Of a stretch of DNA of 42,514 nt, positions 17,738 to 26,950 are shown piece by piece. The notes under the pieces were generated by a model. It was not told the origin of the DNA, searched no databases, and saw only the letters and a list, made by a program, of their open reading frames with translations. Each line of letters begins with the position of its first letter. Position 1 is the stretch's first letter. Both the position numbers and the translations under genes were made by a program. Source of the stretch: CAVPDG01 sp963702535 (lineage in GTDB: Bacteria > Chloroflexota > Anaerolineae > Anaerolineales > UBA4823); the NCBI GenBank assembly GCA_963702535.1, contig CAVPDG010000014.1, positions 1-42,514 of the forward strand, given 5' to 3'.

Positions 17738-18679
17738 TTGCGCCTTACTGGCTACATGTTCCGCAGGCTGCTGGAAATGATCCCGGTGCTGCTGGGGATC
17801 ACGCTGCTGGCGTTCATCTTTATGCAGCTCCTACCGGGCGACCCGATCACCATCCTGACCGGCGGTAAAGCATCGCCCGGAAACGGTTGCCGCGCTGCGC
17901 GCCCGCTACGGGCTGGACCAGCCGGTTTACATCCAGTACCTGCGCTTCCTGGCAAATTCTTTGCGTGGCGACCTGGGGACTTCGATCCTGCAGAAGACCC
18001 CGGTCACGGAGCTGGTGCTGGAGCGCATCCCGCCCACTTTGTGGCTCTTGACCTATGGCGGGCTGATCGCCGTGCTGCTCACCGTCCCGCTATCGATCTC
18101 TCCGCCCAGCGCGCCGACCAGCCGGTGGACCACGCCATCCGCGTGGGCGGCATGGTGACCTTTGCCATGCCCTCTTTCTGGCTGGGTCTGCTATTGATCC
18201 TGCTCTTCGGACTGAAGCTGGACTGGTTCCCCATTGCCGGCTGGGGGAAGGGTTTCTTCGGGCACCTCTACTACCTGTTCCTGCCGGCGCTGACCATCGG
18301 CTTATTCCTGGCGCCGATCCTGATCCTCTCCCTGCGCTCCAGCCTGCTGGACATCATGGGCGCGGATTACATCGAAGCAGCGCGGGCGAAGGGCTTGAAG
18401 CAGAACCGCATCATGACCAAGCACGTGCTGCGCAACGCGCTGATCCCAACCGTCACCATCCTGGCAGTCAACATCGGCTGGCTGGTGGGCGGTTCGGTGG
18501 TGATCGAGACGGTGTTCTCCATTCCCGGGCTGGGGATGCTGCTCATCCGCTCCGTGCTCTACCGCGATTACCCGACCATCCTGGGCTTGACCATCATCTT
18601 CGGCGTGCTGGTGATGCTGGTCAACCTGCTGGCAGACCTGAGCTACGCGGTGATTGACCCGCGCGTGGAGATCGCATGA
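17738..18679 (+). CDS. Dipeptide ABC transporter permease, DppB type (two frameshifts)
   Basis: The TTG start at 17738 is chosen because GGAGG (17727-17731) lies six bases before it; ATG 17755 is too far away. The N-terminus (MFRRLLEMIPVLLGITLLAF, LPGDP) is diagnostic for DppB/OppB. Further on are the ARYGLDQPVYIQYLRFLANS loop, six membrane helices and the EAA motif DYIEAARAKGLKQNRI facing the ATPase, ending DLSYAVIDPRVEIA. About 314 residues. Shifts: near 17875 and near 18095, where one added C restores LSAQRADQPVDHAIRV. The stop overlaps the next start (ATGA), which indicates coupled translation. Confidence 0.87.
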   Translation: MRLTGYMFRRLLEMIPVLLGITLLAFIFMQLLPGDPITILTGGKASPGNGCRAARPLRAGPAGLHPVPALPGKFFAWRPGDFDPAEDPGHGAGAGAHPAHFVALDLWRADRRAAHRPAIDLSAQRADQPVDHAIRVGGMVTFAMPSFWLGLLLILLFGLKLDWFPIAGWGKGFFGHLYYLFLPALTIGLFLAPILILSLRSSLLDIMGADYIEAARAKGLKQNRIMTKHVLRNALIPTVTILAVNIGWLVGGSVVIETVFSIPGLGMLLIRSVLYRDYPTILGLTIIFGVLVMLVNLLADLSYAVIDPRVEIA

Positions 18680-19561
18680 GCGCCAGCGCGACCTTGATCC
18701 CGCAGGAAAAAACAGCGCGCCGGCGGAGCGCCTTGCTCTCCGTGCGAAGCTGGCCGCATCAACCTGAAAATCGGCGTGGTGATCGTCACCCTCATCGCCC
18801 TGGCGGGCATTTTCGCCCCCCTATTGACGCCGTACAACCCGATCATCGGCGATTTCAAGGCGGCGTTACAGCCGCCCAGCCTGCAGCACCCCTTCGGCAC
18901 GGATAACCTGGGGCGGGATGTGCTGGCGCGTGTGCTTTACGGGGCGCGCATCGACCTGCAGATCGGCTTGATCACCACTTACGTGCCGCTGGTGTACGGA
19001 TTGCTGCTCGGCGCCGTCGCCGGCTTCATGCTGGGCTGGTTCGACCGCCTGATGATGCGCGTGGTGGATATCGCCATCGCCTTCCCCTTCCTGGTGCTGA
19101 TCATCGTCATCCTGGCGATCCTGGGACCGGGCATCCGCAACATGTATATCGCCGTGTTCGCCGTAGGCTGGACGATGTACAGCCGCCTGGCGCGGGCGGA
19201 TATGCTCGTCATCCGCGAGCAGGAGTACGTGCTGGCGGCAAAAGCCCTGGGGTATCCTCCGGCGCGCATCGTCTTCCGCCATGCCCTGCCCAACCTGCTG
19301 GCGCCGGCGATCGTCTTCGCCATGGCGGATATCGTGCTGAACATCCTGCTCGCCTCATCGCTCAGCTTCCTGGGCATGGGCGTGCAGCCGCCCGCACCGG
19401 AATGGGGCGCCATCATCGCCGACGGGCGCGATTTCCTGCTGCAGGCGTGGTGGATCTCCACCTTGCCCGGGTTCGCCATCATCCTCACCGGCATCGGCTT
19501 CAGCCTGATCGGCGACGGGCTCTCGCGCATGCTCGGGCAGCGCTACGTGCAGACGGTCTAA
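18676..19561 (+). CDS. Dipeptide ABC transporter permease, DppC type (one frameshift)
   Basis: The ATG overlaps the DppB stop. The N-terminus MSASATLIPQEKTARRRSALL leads, after a shift near 18760, into INLKIGVVIVTLIALAGIFA and the DppC-typical HPFGTDNLGRDVLARVLYGA. Six helices and the EAA loop EYVLAAKALGYPPARIVFRH follow, and the end is QRYVQTV. About 295 residues, normal for the family. It forms the heteromeric channel with the preceding permease. The gene ends immediately before a perfect 58-bp palindrome. Confidence 0.9.
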
Positions 19562-19619
19562 TGATCTTGAATTTAGGGGTGTGCGTGCGTACGCACGCAC
19601 ACCCCTAAATTCAAGATCA
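19562..19619. repeat. Perfect 58-bp palindrome between permease and aminopeptidase genes
   Basis: Arms of 29 bp (TGATCTTGAATTTAGGGGTG... and its exact complement) meet at GCGTACGC without a loop. It begins one base after the DppC stop. It shares ATTTAGGGGTGT with the element at 40801-40870. As RNA it would be a very stable stem within the operon. Confidence 0.85.
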
Positions 19620-19633
19620 ATGTGAGGTTAAGG

Positions 19634-20467
19634 ATGAAAGTATTTATCTCAGCAGATATCGAAGGCGTATCCGGTGTTGTAGATCGGGATGATGCCGTTG
19701 TTGGGGCGCGAGAGTATGAGCGCGCCCGCCGGTTGATGACTGCCGACGTCAACGCCGCCATCGCCGGCGCCTATGAGGGCGGCGCCACGCAGGTGCTGGT
19801 GAACGACGCCCATTCCAAGATGCGCAACCTGATCGTGGAAGACCTCGACCCGCGCGCCGAGGTGATCCAGGGCGTGGTGAAGCGCGGCTGTATGATGGAA
19901 GGGCTGGACGAGTCCTTCGCCGCCGTCTTCTTCGTCGGCTACCATTCGCGGGCGGGCAACCCCTTTGGCGTGATGAACCACACCATGTGGAGCCGCGGCT
20001 TCCAGAACCTGTTCCTCAACGGCGCACCCGTGGGGGAGATCGGCGTCAATGCCGCCTACGCCGGGCAATTTGGCGTGCCGGTGGCGCTGGTCACCGGCGA
20101 CCAGACCGCGGTGCAGGAGGCGCAAGAACTGCTCGGTCCGCTCGAGTCTGCGGTCACCAAGCAGGCGCTGGGGCGCTTTACGGCGCGCCTGCTGGCGCCC
20201 AGCAAGGCGCAGGAGCTCACCCGCCAGGCGGCGCGGGATGCCCTGGCAAGGCTGGCTGATTTCAAGCCTTACGTGCTGCCCAAGCCGGTGACGATGGGCA
20301 TTGAGTTCACCTCATCGGCGATGGCGGATGTGTGTAGCTGGATCCCGACGGTGCGCAAGATCAGCCCGCGCAACATCGAGTTCTCCTTTGCCGATTGGCG
20401 TGAAGGCATGGGCTTGATGCTGGCGCTGATGTGGCTGGCGATCCACAACACCAACGATATGTATTAG
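19634..20467 (+). CDS. M55-family D-aminopeptidase (DppA-like)
   Basis: The product is 277 residues. The N-terminus MKVFISADIEGVSGVV carries the metal ligands D-x-E that define family M55, as in Bacillus subtilis DppA; NDAHSKMRN (conserved His/Asp), FVGYHSRAG and GEIGVNAAYAG are further family signatures. DppA is a decameric zinc enzyme cleaving D-Ala-containing dipeptides, and in B. subtilis it is also encoded within a dipeptide-transport operon. ATG 19634 has GAGG seven bases upstream. Its position between permease and ATPase genes suggests that imported D-amino-acid dipeptides are hydrolysed in the cytoplasm. The frame is intact. Confidence 0.92.
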   Translation: MKVFISADIEGVSGVVDRDDAVVGAREYERARRLMTADVNAAIAGAYEGGATQVLVNDAHSKMRNLIVEDLDPRAEVIQGVVKRGCMMEGLDESFAAVFFVGYHSRAGNPFGVMNHTMWSRGFQNLFLNGAPVGEIGVNAAYAGQFGVPVALVTGDQTAVQEAQELLGPLESAVTKQALGRFTARLLAPSKAQELTRQAARDALARLADFKPYVLPKPVTMGIEFTSSAMADVCSWIPTVRKISPRNIEFSFADWREGMGLMLALMWLAIHNTNDMY

Positions 20468-20480
20468 AGAGTAAGGTCGG

Positions 20481-21470
20481 GTGCAAAGCGCTAACGGTCT
20501 CCTCCTCGAGATAAACGGCTTAACCACCGAGTTCCGCAGCAAGGCGGGCAGGGTGCTGGCGAACAAGGACGTGTCCATCTCCCTGCCGCGCGGCAAGACG
20601 CTGGGCATTGTGGGCGAATCGGGCAGCGGCAAATCGGTGCTGTGCCGCTCCATCCTGCGCCTGATCCCCTCGCCCCCCGGGTACATCACCAGCGGCGAGA
20701 TCTGCTTCGACGGCAGGGACCTGCTGGCGCTCTCCGAAAGTGAAATGGAGAGCATCCGTGGCGTGGAGATCGCCATGATCTTCCAGGACCCGATGACCAG
20801 CCTCAACCCGGTCTGGCGCATCGGCGACCAGATCACCGAGGGCTTGCGCGTGCATGGCAAGATCGGCGCTCGTGAAGCGCGCCAGAAGGGCATCCAGCTC
20901 CTGCAGCAGGTGGGCATCCCCAGCCCGGAGAAGCGCATCGACGAGTACCCGCACCGCCTCTCCGGCGGTATGCGCCAGCGGGTGATGATCGCTACCGCTA
21001 TCGCTGCGCGCCCCAAGCTGTTGCTGGCAGACGAGCCCACCACCGCGCTGGATGTGACCATCCAGGACCAGATCTTGAAGCTGATGCTCGAGCTGCAGGA
21101 GAGCGTGGGCATGTCGATCATCCTCGTCTCGCACGATATGGGCATCGTGGCGGAGACCAGCGACGAGGTGGTGGTGATGTACGCCGGGCAGGTGATGGAG
21201 CAAGCCAGCACGCAGGCGATCTTCAGCCAGCCGCTGCACCCCTACACGGTGGGGCTGCTCAAGTCGATCCCGCGCATGGACGTGCGCAGCGAGCGCCTGC
21301 TGCCCATCACGGGTCAGCCGCCCAATTTATTGCGCCTGCCGCCGGGCTGCCCCTTTGCCGAGCGCTGCTCGGTTGCCACTCCCGATTGCAGCGAGACGCC
21401 CATCCAGCTGCGCCAGTTCGAGCCGGGGCACCTCTCCGCTTGCCTTTACCCGGAGCGAGCAGCGCTATGA
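20481..21470 (+). CDS. Dipeptide ABC transporter ATPase, DppD type
   Basis: 329 residues from GTG 20481, with GTAAGG upstream. It has Walker A GESGSGKS, a Q-loop (MIFQDPMTSLNP), ABC signature LSGGMRQRV, Walker B KLLLADEPTTALD and the switch histidine in LVSHD. The C-terminal oligopeptide-type extension with the cysteines CPFAERC...C...C is present, as expected for DppD/OppD, which may hold an iron-sulfur cluster in some members. It pairs with the next ATPase to energise the DppB/DppC-type channel. Its stop overlaps the next start (ATGA). Confidence 0.93.
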   Translation: MQSANGLLLEINGLTTEFRSKAGRVLANKDVSISLPRGKTLGIVGESGSGKSVLCRSILRLIPSPPGYITSGEICFDGRDLLALSESEMESIRGVEIAMIFQDPMTSLNPVWRIGDQITEGLRVHGKIGAREARQKGIQLLQQVGIPSPEKRIDEYPHRLSGGMRQRVMIATAIAARPKLLLADEPTTALDVTIQDQILKLMLELQESVGMSIILVSHDMGIVAETSDEVVVMYAGQVMEQASTQAIFSQPLHPYTVGLLKSIPRMDVRSERLLPITGQPPNLLRLPPGCPFAERCSVATPDCSETPIQLRQFEPGHLSACLYPERAAL

Positions 21471-22465
21471 GCGAGACCGTGCTGGAAGTCCAGAGCTTGA
21501 GCAAGGTTTTCGAGCAGCCGCGCCCGTTCTTCGACGCCGTGATGCGCCGCCCGGCGCAGCGGCTGGTGGCGGTGGACCAGGTTTCCTTCAAGGTGGAGCG
21601 CTTCGAGACGCTGGGGTTGGTGGGCGAGAGCGGCTGCGGCAAGACCACCCTGGGGCGCTGCATCCTCAAGCTGTACGAGCCTTCTGGCGGGCGCATCCTC
21701 TTCGAGGGGCAGGATATCACCCGCTATAATCCCAGGGAGATGCGCCCCGTGCGGCGGCGCATGCAGGTTATCTTCCAGGACCCGTATTCCTCGCTCACGC
21801 CGCGCCTGACCGTGCGCCAGGCGCTCAGCGAGGTGCTGCGCTTCCACAAGATCACGCCCCGCGACCAGGAAGAGGCTTATCTCTACAGGCTGTTGGACAT
21901 GGTGGGTCTCAACCGCGAAGCCGCCGATAAATACCCGCGGGAGTTCAGCGGCGGGCAGCGGCAGCGCATCGGCATCGCGCGGGCGCTGGCGGTGCGCCCG
22001 TCCTTCCTGGTAGCAGACGAGCCGGTCTCGGCGCTGGATGTCTCCATCCAGGCGCAGATCCTCAACCTGCTGGCAGACCTGCGCGACGAGCTCAGCCTGA
22101 CGATGCTCTTCGTGGCGCACGAGCTTTCGGTGGTCAAGCACGTCTCGACGCGCGTGGCGGTGATGTACCTGGGGCAGATTGTGGAGATCGGCAGCAGCGA
22201 GGAGGTCTTCCAGGCGGCGCTGCACCCCTACACCGAGGGGCTGCTGCGCGCCCTGCCCAAGCCCGTGCCCGGGCGGCGCGACCGCCAGGCAGCATTGGAG
22301 GGCGATATCCCCAGCCCGCTGAATATGCCCGGCGGCTGCCGCTTCCACACGCGCTGCCCGATCGCGCAGGAGATTTGCAGGCGAGAGGCGCCGCCGCTGC
22401 GCCAGGTGAGCCCCACGCACCAATTGCTCTGCCACCTGCGCCCTTCGCCGGATTGGGGTAAATAA
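21467..22465 (+). CDS. Dipeptide ABC transporter ATPase, DppF type
   Basis: 332 residues, beginning MSETVLEVQSLSKVF, overlapping the previous gene by four bases. Walker A GESGCGKTT, Q-loop VIFQDPYSSLTP, signature FSGGQRQRI, Walker B FLVADEPVSALD and switch His (FVAHE) are all intact. It ends with the family's cysteine-containing tail (CRFHTRCPIAQEIC). It is the last gene of the transporter operon: dispersed repeats begin a few bases after the stop. Confidence 0.93.
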   Translation: MSETVLEVQSLSKVFEQPRPFFDAVMRRPAQRLVAVDQVSFKVERFETLGLVGESGCGKTTLGRCILKLYEPSGGRILFEGQDITRYNPREMRPVRRRMQVIFQDPYSSLTPRLTVRQALSEVLRFHKITPRDQEEAYLYRLLDMVGLNREAADKYPREFSGGQRQRIGIARALAVRPSFLVADEPVSALDVSIQAQILNLLADLRDELSLTMLFVAHELSVVKHVSTRVAVMYLGQIVEIGSSEEVFQAALHPYTEGLLRALPKPVPGRRDRQAALEGDIPSPLNMPGGCRFHTRCPIAQEICRREAPPLRQVSPTHQLLCHLRPSPDWGK

Positions 22466-22470
22466 AATGG

Positions 22471-22551
22471 TTCACCGCGGAGCCGCAGAGAACGCTGAGT
22501 AGGACTCTAATGATCTCAAATCTCTGCGTGCTCCGCGCCTCCGCGGTGAGA
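22471..22551. repeat. Dispersed palindromic repeat (TTCACCGCGGAG family)
   Basis: TCACCGCGGAGCCGCAGAGA at the left is mirrored by TCTCTGCG...CTCCGCGGTGA at the right, an imperfect inverted repeat of about 80 bp. A related CTTTGCGT...CCTTCGCGGTGAA unit lies at 22601-22640. This repeat type is known from several environmental phyla. Confidence 0.75.
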
Positions 22552-22600
22552 ACAAGGAAGCATAACACGAGTAAGACCTACCCATCCGAGAGCGTTTTGA

Positions 22601-22640
22601 TGCTAAAGAACTTTGCGTACTTCGCGCCTTCGCGGTGAAC
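22601..22640. repeat. Second unit of the CGCGGTGAA repeat, just before the threonine dehydratase gene
   Basis: AACTTTGCGTACTTCGCGCC followed by TTCGCGGTGAA, diverged from the copy at 22521-22551. It ends 13 bases before ATG 22654 and so forms the leader of that gene. Confidence 0.6.
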
Positions 22641-22653
22641 AGAGAAACGAACC

Positions 22654-23642
22654 ATGACCGAAACCATCCCCTTACAAGATATCCAGGCGGCGCGGGCGCT
22701 GGTGCAGCCAGCGCCTGATCCGCACGCCGCTGGTCTACAGCCCGGAGTTCAGCGCGGCAAGCGGCAACCAGGTCTACTTCAAGCTGGAGTGCTTCCAGCG
22801 CACGCACGCCTTCAAAGCGCGCGGCGCGCTGAACAAGGTGGCGAGCCTCACCCCCGCAGAAAAAGAGAAGGGCGTCATCGCCGCCTCCAGCGGCAACCAT
22901 GCCCTGGGCGTGGCGTACGCCTCGCAACTGCTGGGCATCCAGGCTGCGGTGGTGATGCCGGTGCGCGCCCCGGCGACCAAGGTGGAGCAGGCGAAAGCCT
23001 ACGGGGCAGCGGTGATCCTGCACGGCGAGACCTACGACGACGCACTGGCGCACGCCCGGGAGCTGGCGCAGGAGTCCGGCAAGGTCATCCTGCCCAGCTT
23101 CGATGATCTGAAAGTCATCGCCGGGCAGGGCACCATCGCCCTGGAAGTGCTGGAGGAGCTGCCGGAGGTGGGCATTGTTCCTGGGTCCCATCGGCGGGGG
23201 CGGGCTGGTCTCCGGGCTGGCGCTGGCGCTGGATGGGATGAAGCATCCCGCATTCGTGGTGGGCGTGGAGGCGGAAGGCGCGCCGTGCATGCTCGCCTCG
23301 CTGCAGGCGGGCGAGCGGGTGAAGCTGCCGCGCATCCAGACCATCGCCGACGGCATCGCCGTGCAGCAGCCGGGGGCGCTCAACTTCGACTTCGTGCGCC
23401 GCTACGGCGTGGAGGTGCTCACCGTCAGCGACGAGCAGATCTTTGCCGGCATGCTGCGCATGTTGCGCGAGATGCGCCTGGTGGTGGAGCCGGCGGCTGC
23501 GGCAGCCCCGGCGGCGCTGCTCTTCCACGAGCGCCTGCTGGGCAAGGGACTGGTGGTGTGCTGCATCATCTCGGGCGGGAATATCGCGCAAAGCATGCTG
23601 GAGCAGGTGGTGAAGGGCAACATGGAGGGGTATGGAGGATAA
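22654..23642 (+). CDS. Threonine dehydratase (PLP-dependent, two frameshifts)
   Basis: The composite is about 328 residues, a catabolic-type single-domain threonine ammonia-lyase. It starts MTETIPLQDIQAARAL, then after a shift near 22712 LIRTPLVYSPEFS, the PLP lysine motif HAFKARGALNK, SSGNHALGVAYA, and, after a second shift near 23178, the phosphate-binding PIGGGGLVSGLA and the C-terminal CCIISGGNI. The reaction is L-threonine to 2-oxobutanoate and ammonia; a serine dehydratase or racemase in the same fold cannot be excluded. There is no ACT domain, so no isoleucine feedback is expected. Its last codons overlap the start of the next gene by 11 bases. Confidence 0.87.
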
Positions 23643-25111
23643 AGAGAGTTCCAATGGCTGGTTGGCGGTTTCGTTTGCCGCCCTGATCGGGCTGGCGGCA
23701 ACCTTCTTTGCCCTGGTATTGCGCCGTGTCGCTGCGCATAGCCAATGGCGACTTGCCGCAAGCCGCTCCCGCGCCCCAGGCGCAGACTGCCCGGGCGCCC
23801 TCCCAGCGGTGGGTCAGCAGCCGCAGGCGATCCCGCGGGCGAGCGGCTCCACGCGCTGGACGACGCCCACCAAATACATCATGAGCGTGGTGCTCTTCCT
23901 GGCGGCGCTGGGCGTGCTCTTCATCGGGCGCAACGTGATCTCGATGGTGCTCATCGCCGCCATCCTGGCGCTGTTCGTCAACCCGCTGATCGAGCGGCTG
24001 CACACCCGCTTCCGCTTGAAGTGGGGGGTGGCGGTCTCGCTGACCTACGTGGTGGTCATCCTGCATCCTGCTGCTCATCCCGCTGCTGGTCATCCCCAAC
24101 CTGATCTCCGCCCTGAACTACCTGCTCAACCTGGATTACCAGGCGATCTTGAGCCAGGTCGCCGCCGCCATCGGGCTGACCGCCAATTCGGCGTGGGCGA
24201 CCCCGCCGCTGGGCGCGCTGGCGGCGCCGTTGCTCGAAACGCTTTCAAGCTCCTTGCAGAACTTCAGCATCGAAGAGCTGGCAGGAACTGCCGGCGTCAC
24301 CGTCACCCTCACCGGTCTGACCAGCCAGATCGTGGGGCGCCTGGGGACGCTGGTCAACATCCTCAGCCCGGTGGTCACCCTCGCTGTAACCGCCATCTTC
24401 ACCCTGCTGATGGCGTTCCAAATGTCGCTGGCTTCCCCGCACATCTCCGGCTGGTACCCGGACCTGATCCCGCCGGCATACAAAGACGAGTATTCGGGGC
24501 TGCTGGATAAGATCACCCACACCTGGATCAACTTTCTGCGCGGCCAGCTTACCCTGATGCTGATCATCGGCGTGGTCATCTGGATCGGCGGGTCCATACT
24601 GGGCGTGCCCTTTGCCTTGCTGATGGGCTTGATTGCCGGTTTGCTGGAGCTGATCCCCAGCGTGGGACCCACGCTGGCAGCCATCCCGGCGGTGCTGCTG
24701 GCGCTGGTGCTGGGCTCCACCTACCTGCCGATCGAGAGCAACCTGGTCTTCGCCCTGATCGTGATGGCGTTCTACGTGCTGGTGCAGCTCATCGAGAACC
24801 AGTTCGTGGTGCCGCACGTGATGGGCGAGGCGGTCGACCTGCCGCCGCTGATCGTGCTGATCGGCGCCCTGGCAGGCGCTACCGCTTTCGGCATCCTGGG
24901 CGCCCTGCTGGCGACGCCGGTGATCGCCACCGGCAACCTGGTGTTCCAGTACATCTACCGCAAGATACTGGAGCCGCCGCCGCTGCCGCCCGAGCCGGAG
25001 ACTAAACCGGGGGTTTGGCAGCGGGTCAAGGGCTGGGCGGGGCGCCTCCCCATCCCCAGGCGGAAAAAAAGCAGCGATTTGGACACGGATCAACCCGGTT
25101 TACACGGATAA
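23632..25111 (+). CDS. AI-2E/PerM-family membrane permease (frameshifted)
   Basis: About 490 residues. The N-terminal helix is followed by a Pro/Ala-rich linker whose natural reading (RIANGDLPQAAPAPQAQTAR) is in another frame, implying compensating shifts between about 23720 and 23815, and a further shift near 24065. The family core is clear: VLFLAALGVLFIGRNVISMV, FVNPLIERL, GVPFALLMGLIAGLLELIPS, VGPTLAAIPA and ENQFVVPHVMGEAVDLPPL. Members export autoinducer-2 or act as sodium/proton antiporters; the substrate cannot be inferred. The last ten residues (DLDTDQPGLHG) come from a dispersed repeat. A stop shortly before it may have been the ancestral end. Confidence 0.82.
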
Positions 25112-25151
25112 AATATTGAAATCCGTGTTCATCCGTTAAATCCGTGTCCAA
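25079..25151. repeat. CACGGAT inverted repeat overlapping the permease 3' end
   Basis: TTGGACACGGAT (25079-25090) and ATCCGTGTCCAA (25140-25151) are exact complements. Between them further ACACGGAT and ATCCGTG units repeat. It supplies the C-terminal residues and stop codon of the permease. Confidence 0.8.
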
Positions 25152-25172
25152 TAGGACTGGATCGTAAACCTG

Positions 25173-25984
25173 ATGGAAAAAGCTGAGCTCAAGCGTTTTA
25201 CCGAAGCCAACCGGGCTGCCTGGAACGAGGTGACGCCCGTATCACCAGCGGGCGGCGAAGGAAAAGTGGGATAGCCTGTTTGCCCAGCCCGGGTATGTGT
25301 GCCTGGACATCGGACGAAATTGCGGAGCTGAAATTCGCGGGCATACAGGGCAAAAGCGTCGCCCACCTGTGCTGCAATAACGGCGTCGAGCTCTTGTCGC
25401 TGAAGAACCTGGGTGCGGGCGAGTGCATCGGCTTCGACATCTGCGACGCAGCCATTCAGGAGGCTGCGGGGCGCGCCCACGAGTGCGGCATCGACTGCCG
25501 CTTCGTGCGCACGGATGTATACGAGATCGGGGAGGAGTTCGAGCAGCGTTTTGACGTGGTTTACATCACGGTGGGTTGTTTAGGCTGGATGCCCGACCTG
25601 AAGCTGTTTTTTGCCAAAGCCGCAGCGTTGCTGAAGGCTGGCGGGAGCGTCTTTATCCACGAGATCCATCCGTTTGCGGAGCTGCTGCCGGTTGGCAGCC
25701 ACCCGCAGGCGGGCACGCTGAGCATCGTCGAGCCGTATTTCAAAAACGAGCCCTATATCGAGCCGGGCTGCCTGGATTACCTGGGGAATGTGCAATACCC
25801 ATCCACGACAACCGAATACTGGTTCATGCACACGCTATCCGAGATCATCATGGGGCTGGTGGAGAACGGGATTGCGATCGAGAAATTCCGGGAGTACGAG
25901 AGCGCCGTCTCTCCGCAGCACAAACCCTTCGAAGCTCAAAAAGCTGGCTTGCCGTTGAGCTATATCCTGATTGGGAGAAAATAA
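25173..25984 (+). CDS. SAM-dependent methyltransferase, class I (two frameshifts)
   Basis: About 270 residues. ATG 25173 opens MEKAELKRFTEANRAAWNEV, and the corrected frame continues YHQRAAKEKWDSLFAQPGYV. After a second shift near 25300 come the SAM-binding stretch GKSVAHLCCNNGVELLSLKN, GECIGFDICDAAI, DCRFVRTDVYEI, and FDVVYITVGCLGWMPDL. The motif I glycine pattern is degenerate (CCNNG) but typical of a small group of uncharacterised methyltransferases with the same N-terminus. The substrate is unknown. It follows a dispersed repeat and is not tightly linked to the permease. Confidence 0.8.
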
Positions 25985-25990
25985 GAACCG

Positions 25991-26444
25991 ATGTCCCCCC
26001 AAACGATCAAGATCATCATCACCGCCGTATTACTGCTGCACGGCGTGGCGCACGGCAGGGCATTCTTCTGCCTGGCAGCCACGGCGGGCGGCGGCGGAGA
26101 TAAAAAGCTGGATCCCGCTGCGCTCCTGGCTCTTCCCCAAGGCTTCCAAGAAGACTGTGGCTGCCATCGCCGCCGTGTTCTGGCTGCTGGCGACGCTGGG
26201 CTTCATCGCTGCCGCGCTGGGTTTTTGGGGTTTGCTCCTGCCCGGCGCCTACTGGCGGCAGCTCGCCTTGATAGCCGCGGTCATATCCACCCTGGGCACG
26301 CTGATTTTCTCCGGCATCTGGCCCGGCGCGCCGGATCAGCGCCTCTCCACGCTGGATACGGTGATCTCGCTGGTGGTCAACGTGGCGGTGATCTTCCTGC
26401 TGCTGGTGATGCAGTATCCGCCGCTGAGCATGTTTGGAAAATGA
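25991..26444 (+). CDS. Small four-helix membrane protein (frameshifted)
   Basis: About 150 residues. The start MSPQTIKIIITAVLLLHGVAHG has a His-containing first helix; after a shift near 26095 the frame continues IKSWIPLRSWLFPKASKKTV, then three more hydrophobic helices and MQYPPLSMFGK. It is preceded by the methyltransferase at six bases, so co-transcription is likely. The helix with HGVAHG recurs in small uncharacterised membrane proteins of this phylum. The function is unknown. Confidence 0.7.
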
Positions 26445-26458
26445 GCGTAAATTAAAAT

Positions 26459-26487
26459 ATCCCCGATTTCTCGCAGAAATCGGGGAT
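26459..26487. terminator. Hairpin (ATCCCCGATTTCT) between membrane protein and lipoprotein genes
   Basis: Perfect 13-bp arms ATCCCCGATTTCT/AGAAATCGGGGAT around CGC. No T-run follows, so it may be a REP-like repeat rather than a strong terminator. A related CCCCGTT hairpin occurs at 31069. Confidence 0.55.
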
Positions 26488-26521
26488 CTGAAGCTGGACG
26501 ACATCCCAAAGGAGGTTTCTC

Positions 26522-26929
26522 ATGATTAAGAACAAGCTTTTCATCCTGGCGGCGATCGTGATGCTGGTCGCTGTCACCCTGGCGTGCGGCGCCAGCGTCA
26601 GCACGGCAAAGATCAGCAGCGCTATGCTCTCCGCGGACAGCGAAGGGGCGAGCGCTACCACAACCTTTTCCCCCGACCAGGCATTTTACGCCATCGTCGA
26701 GCTGGCCAACGCCCCCTCGGATACCAAGCTCAAAGCCGTCTGGACGGCGGTGGAGGTGGAGGGCGAGCAGCCGGACCTGCTCATAGACCAGGCAGAGATC
26801 ACCGCCGGGAACGAGAATGTGTTCACCTTCAACCTGACCAATGACGGGCTGTGGCCGGCGGGGAAGTATAAAGTGGATATCTACCTGAACGACAAGCTGG
26901 ACCAGACGCTGGAATTTCAAGTGCAGTAG
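26522..26929 (+). CDS. Small lipoprotein, hypothetical
   Basis: 135 residues from ATG 26522, with AAAGGAGG upstream. The signal peptide ends in a lipobox (VAVTLAC-G), so the mature N-terminus is Cys22, acylated. The rest is a beta-rich domain: FSPDQAFYAIVELANAPSDT, LKAVWTAVEVEGEQ, FTFNLTNDGLWPAGKYKVDI, YLNDKLDQTLEFQV, like a small immunoglobulin-type fold in extracytoplasmic proteins of Anaerolineae. Possibly an envelope-exposed protein that binds another protein. The frame is intact. Confidence 0.8.
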   Translation: MIKNKLFILAAIVMLVAVTLACGASVSTAKISSAMLSADSEGASATTTFSPDQAFYAIVELANAPSDTKLKAVWTAVEVEGEQPDLLIDQAEITAGNENVFTFNLTNDGLWPAGKYKVDIYLNDKLDQTLEFQVQ

Positions 26930-26950
26930 CTGTCTCTGCCGGGAGTCCGC

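Noticed and set aside
21446..22435. Minus-strand frame opposite the DppF-type ATPase
   Set aside because: It is antisense to an intact ABC ATPase with all motifs and shows no domain of its own.
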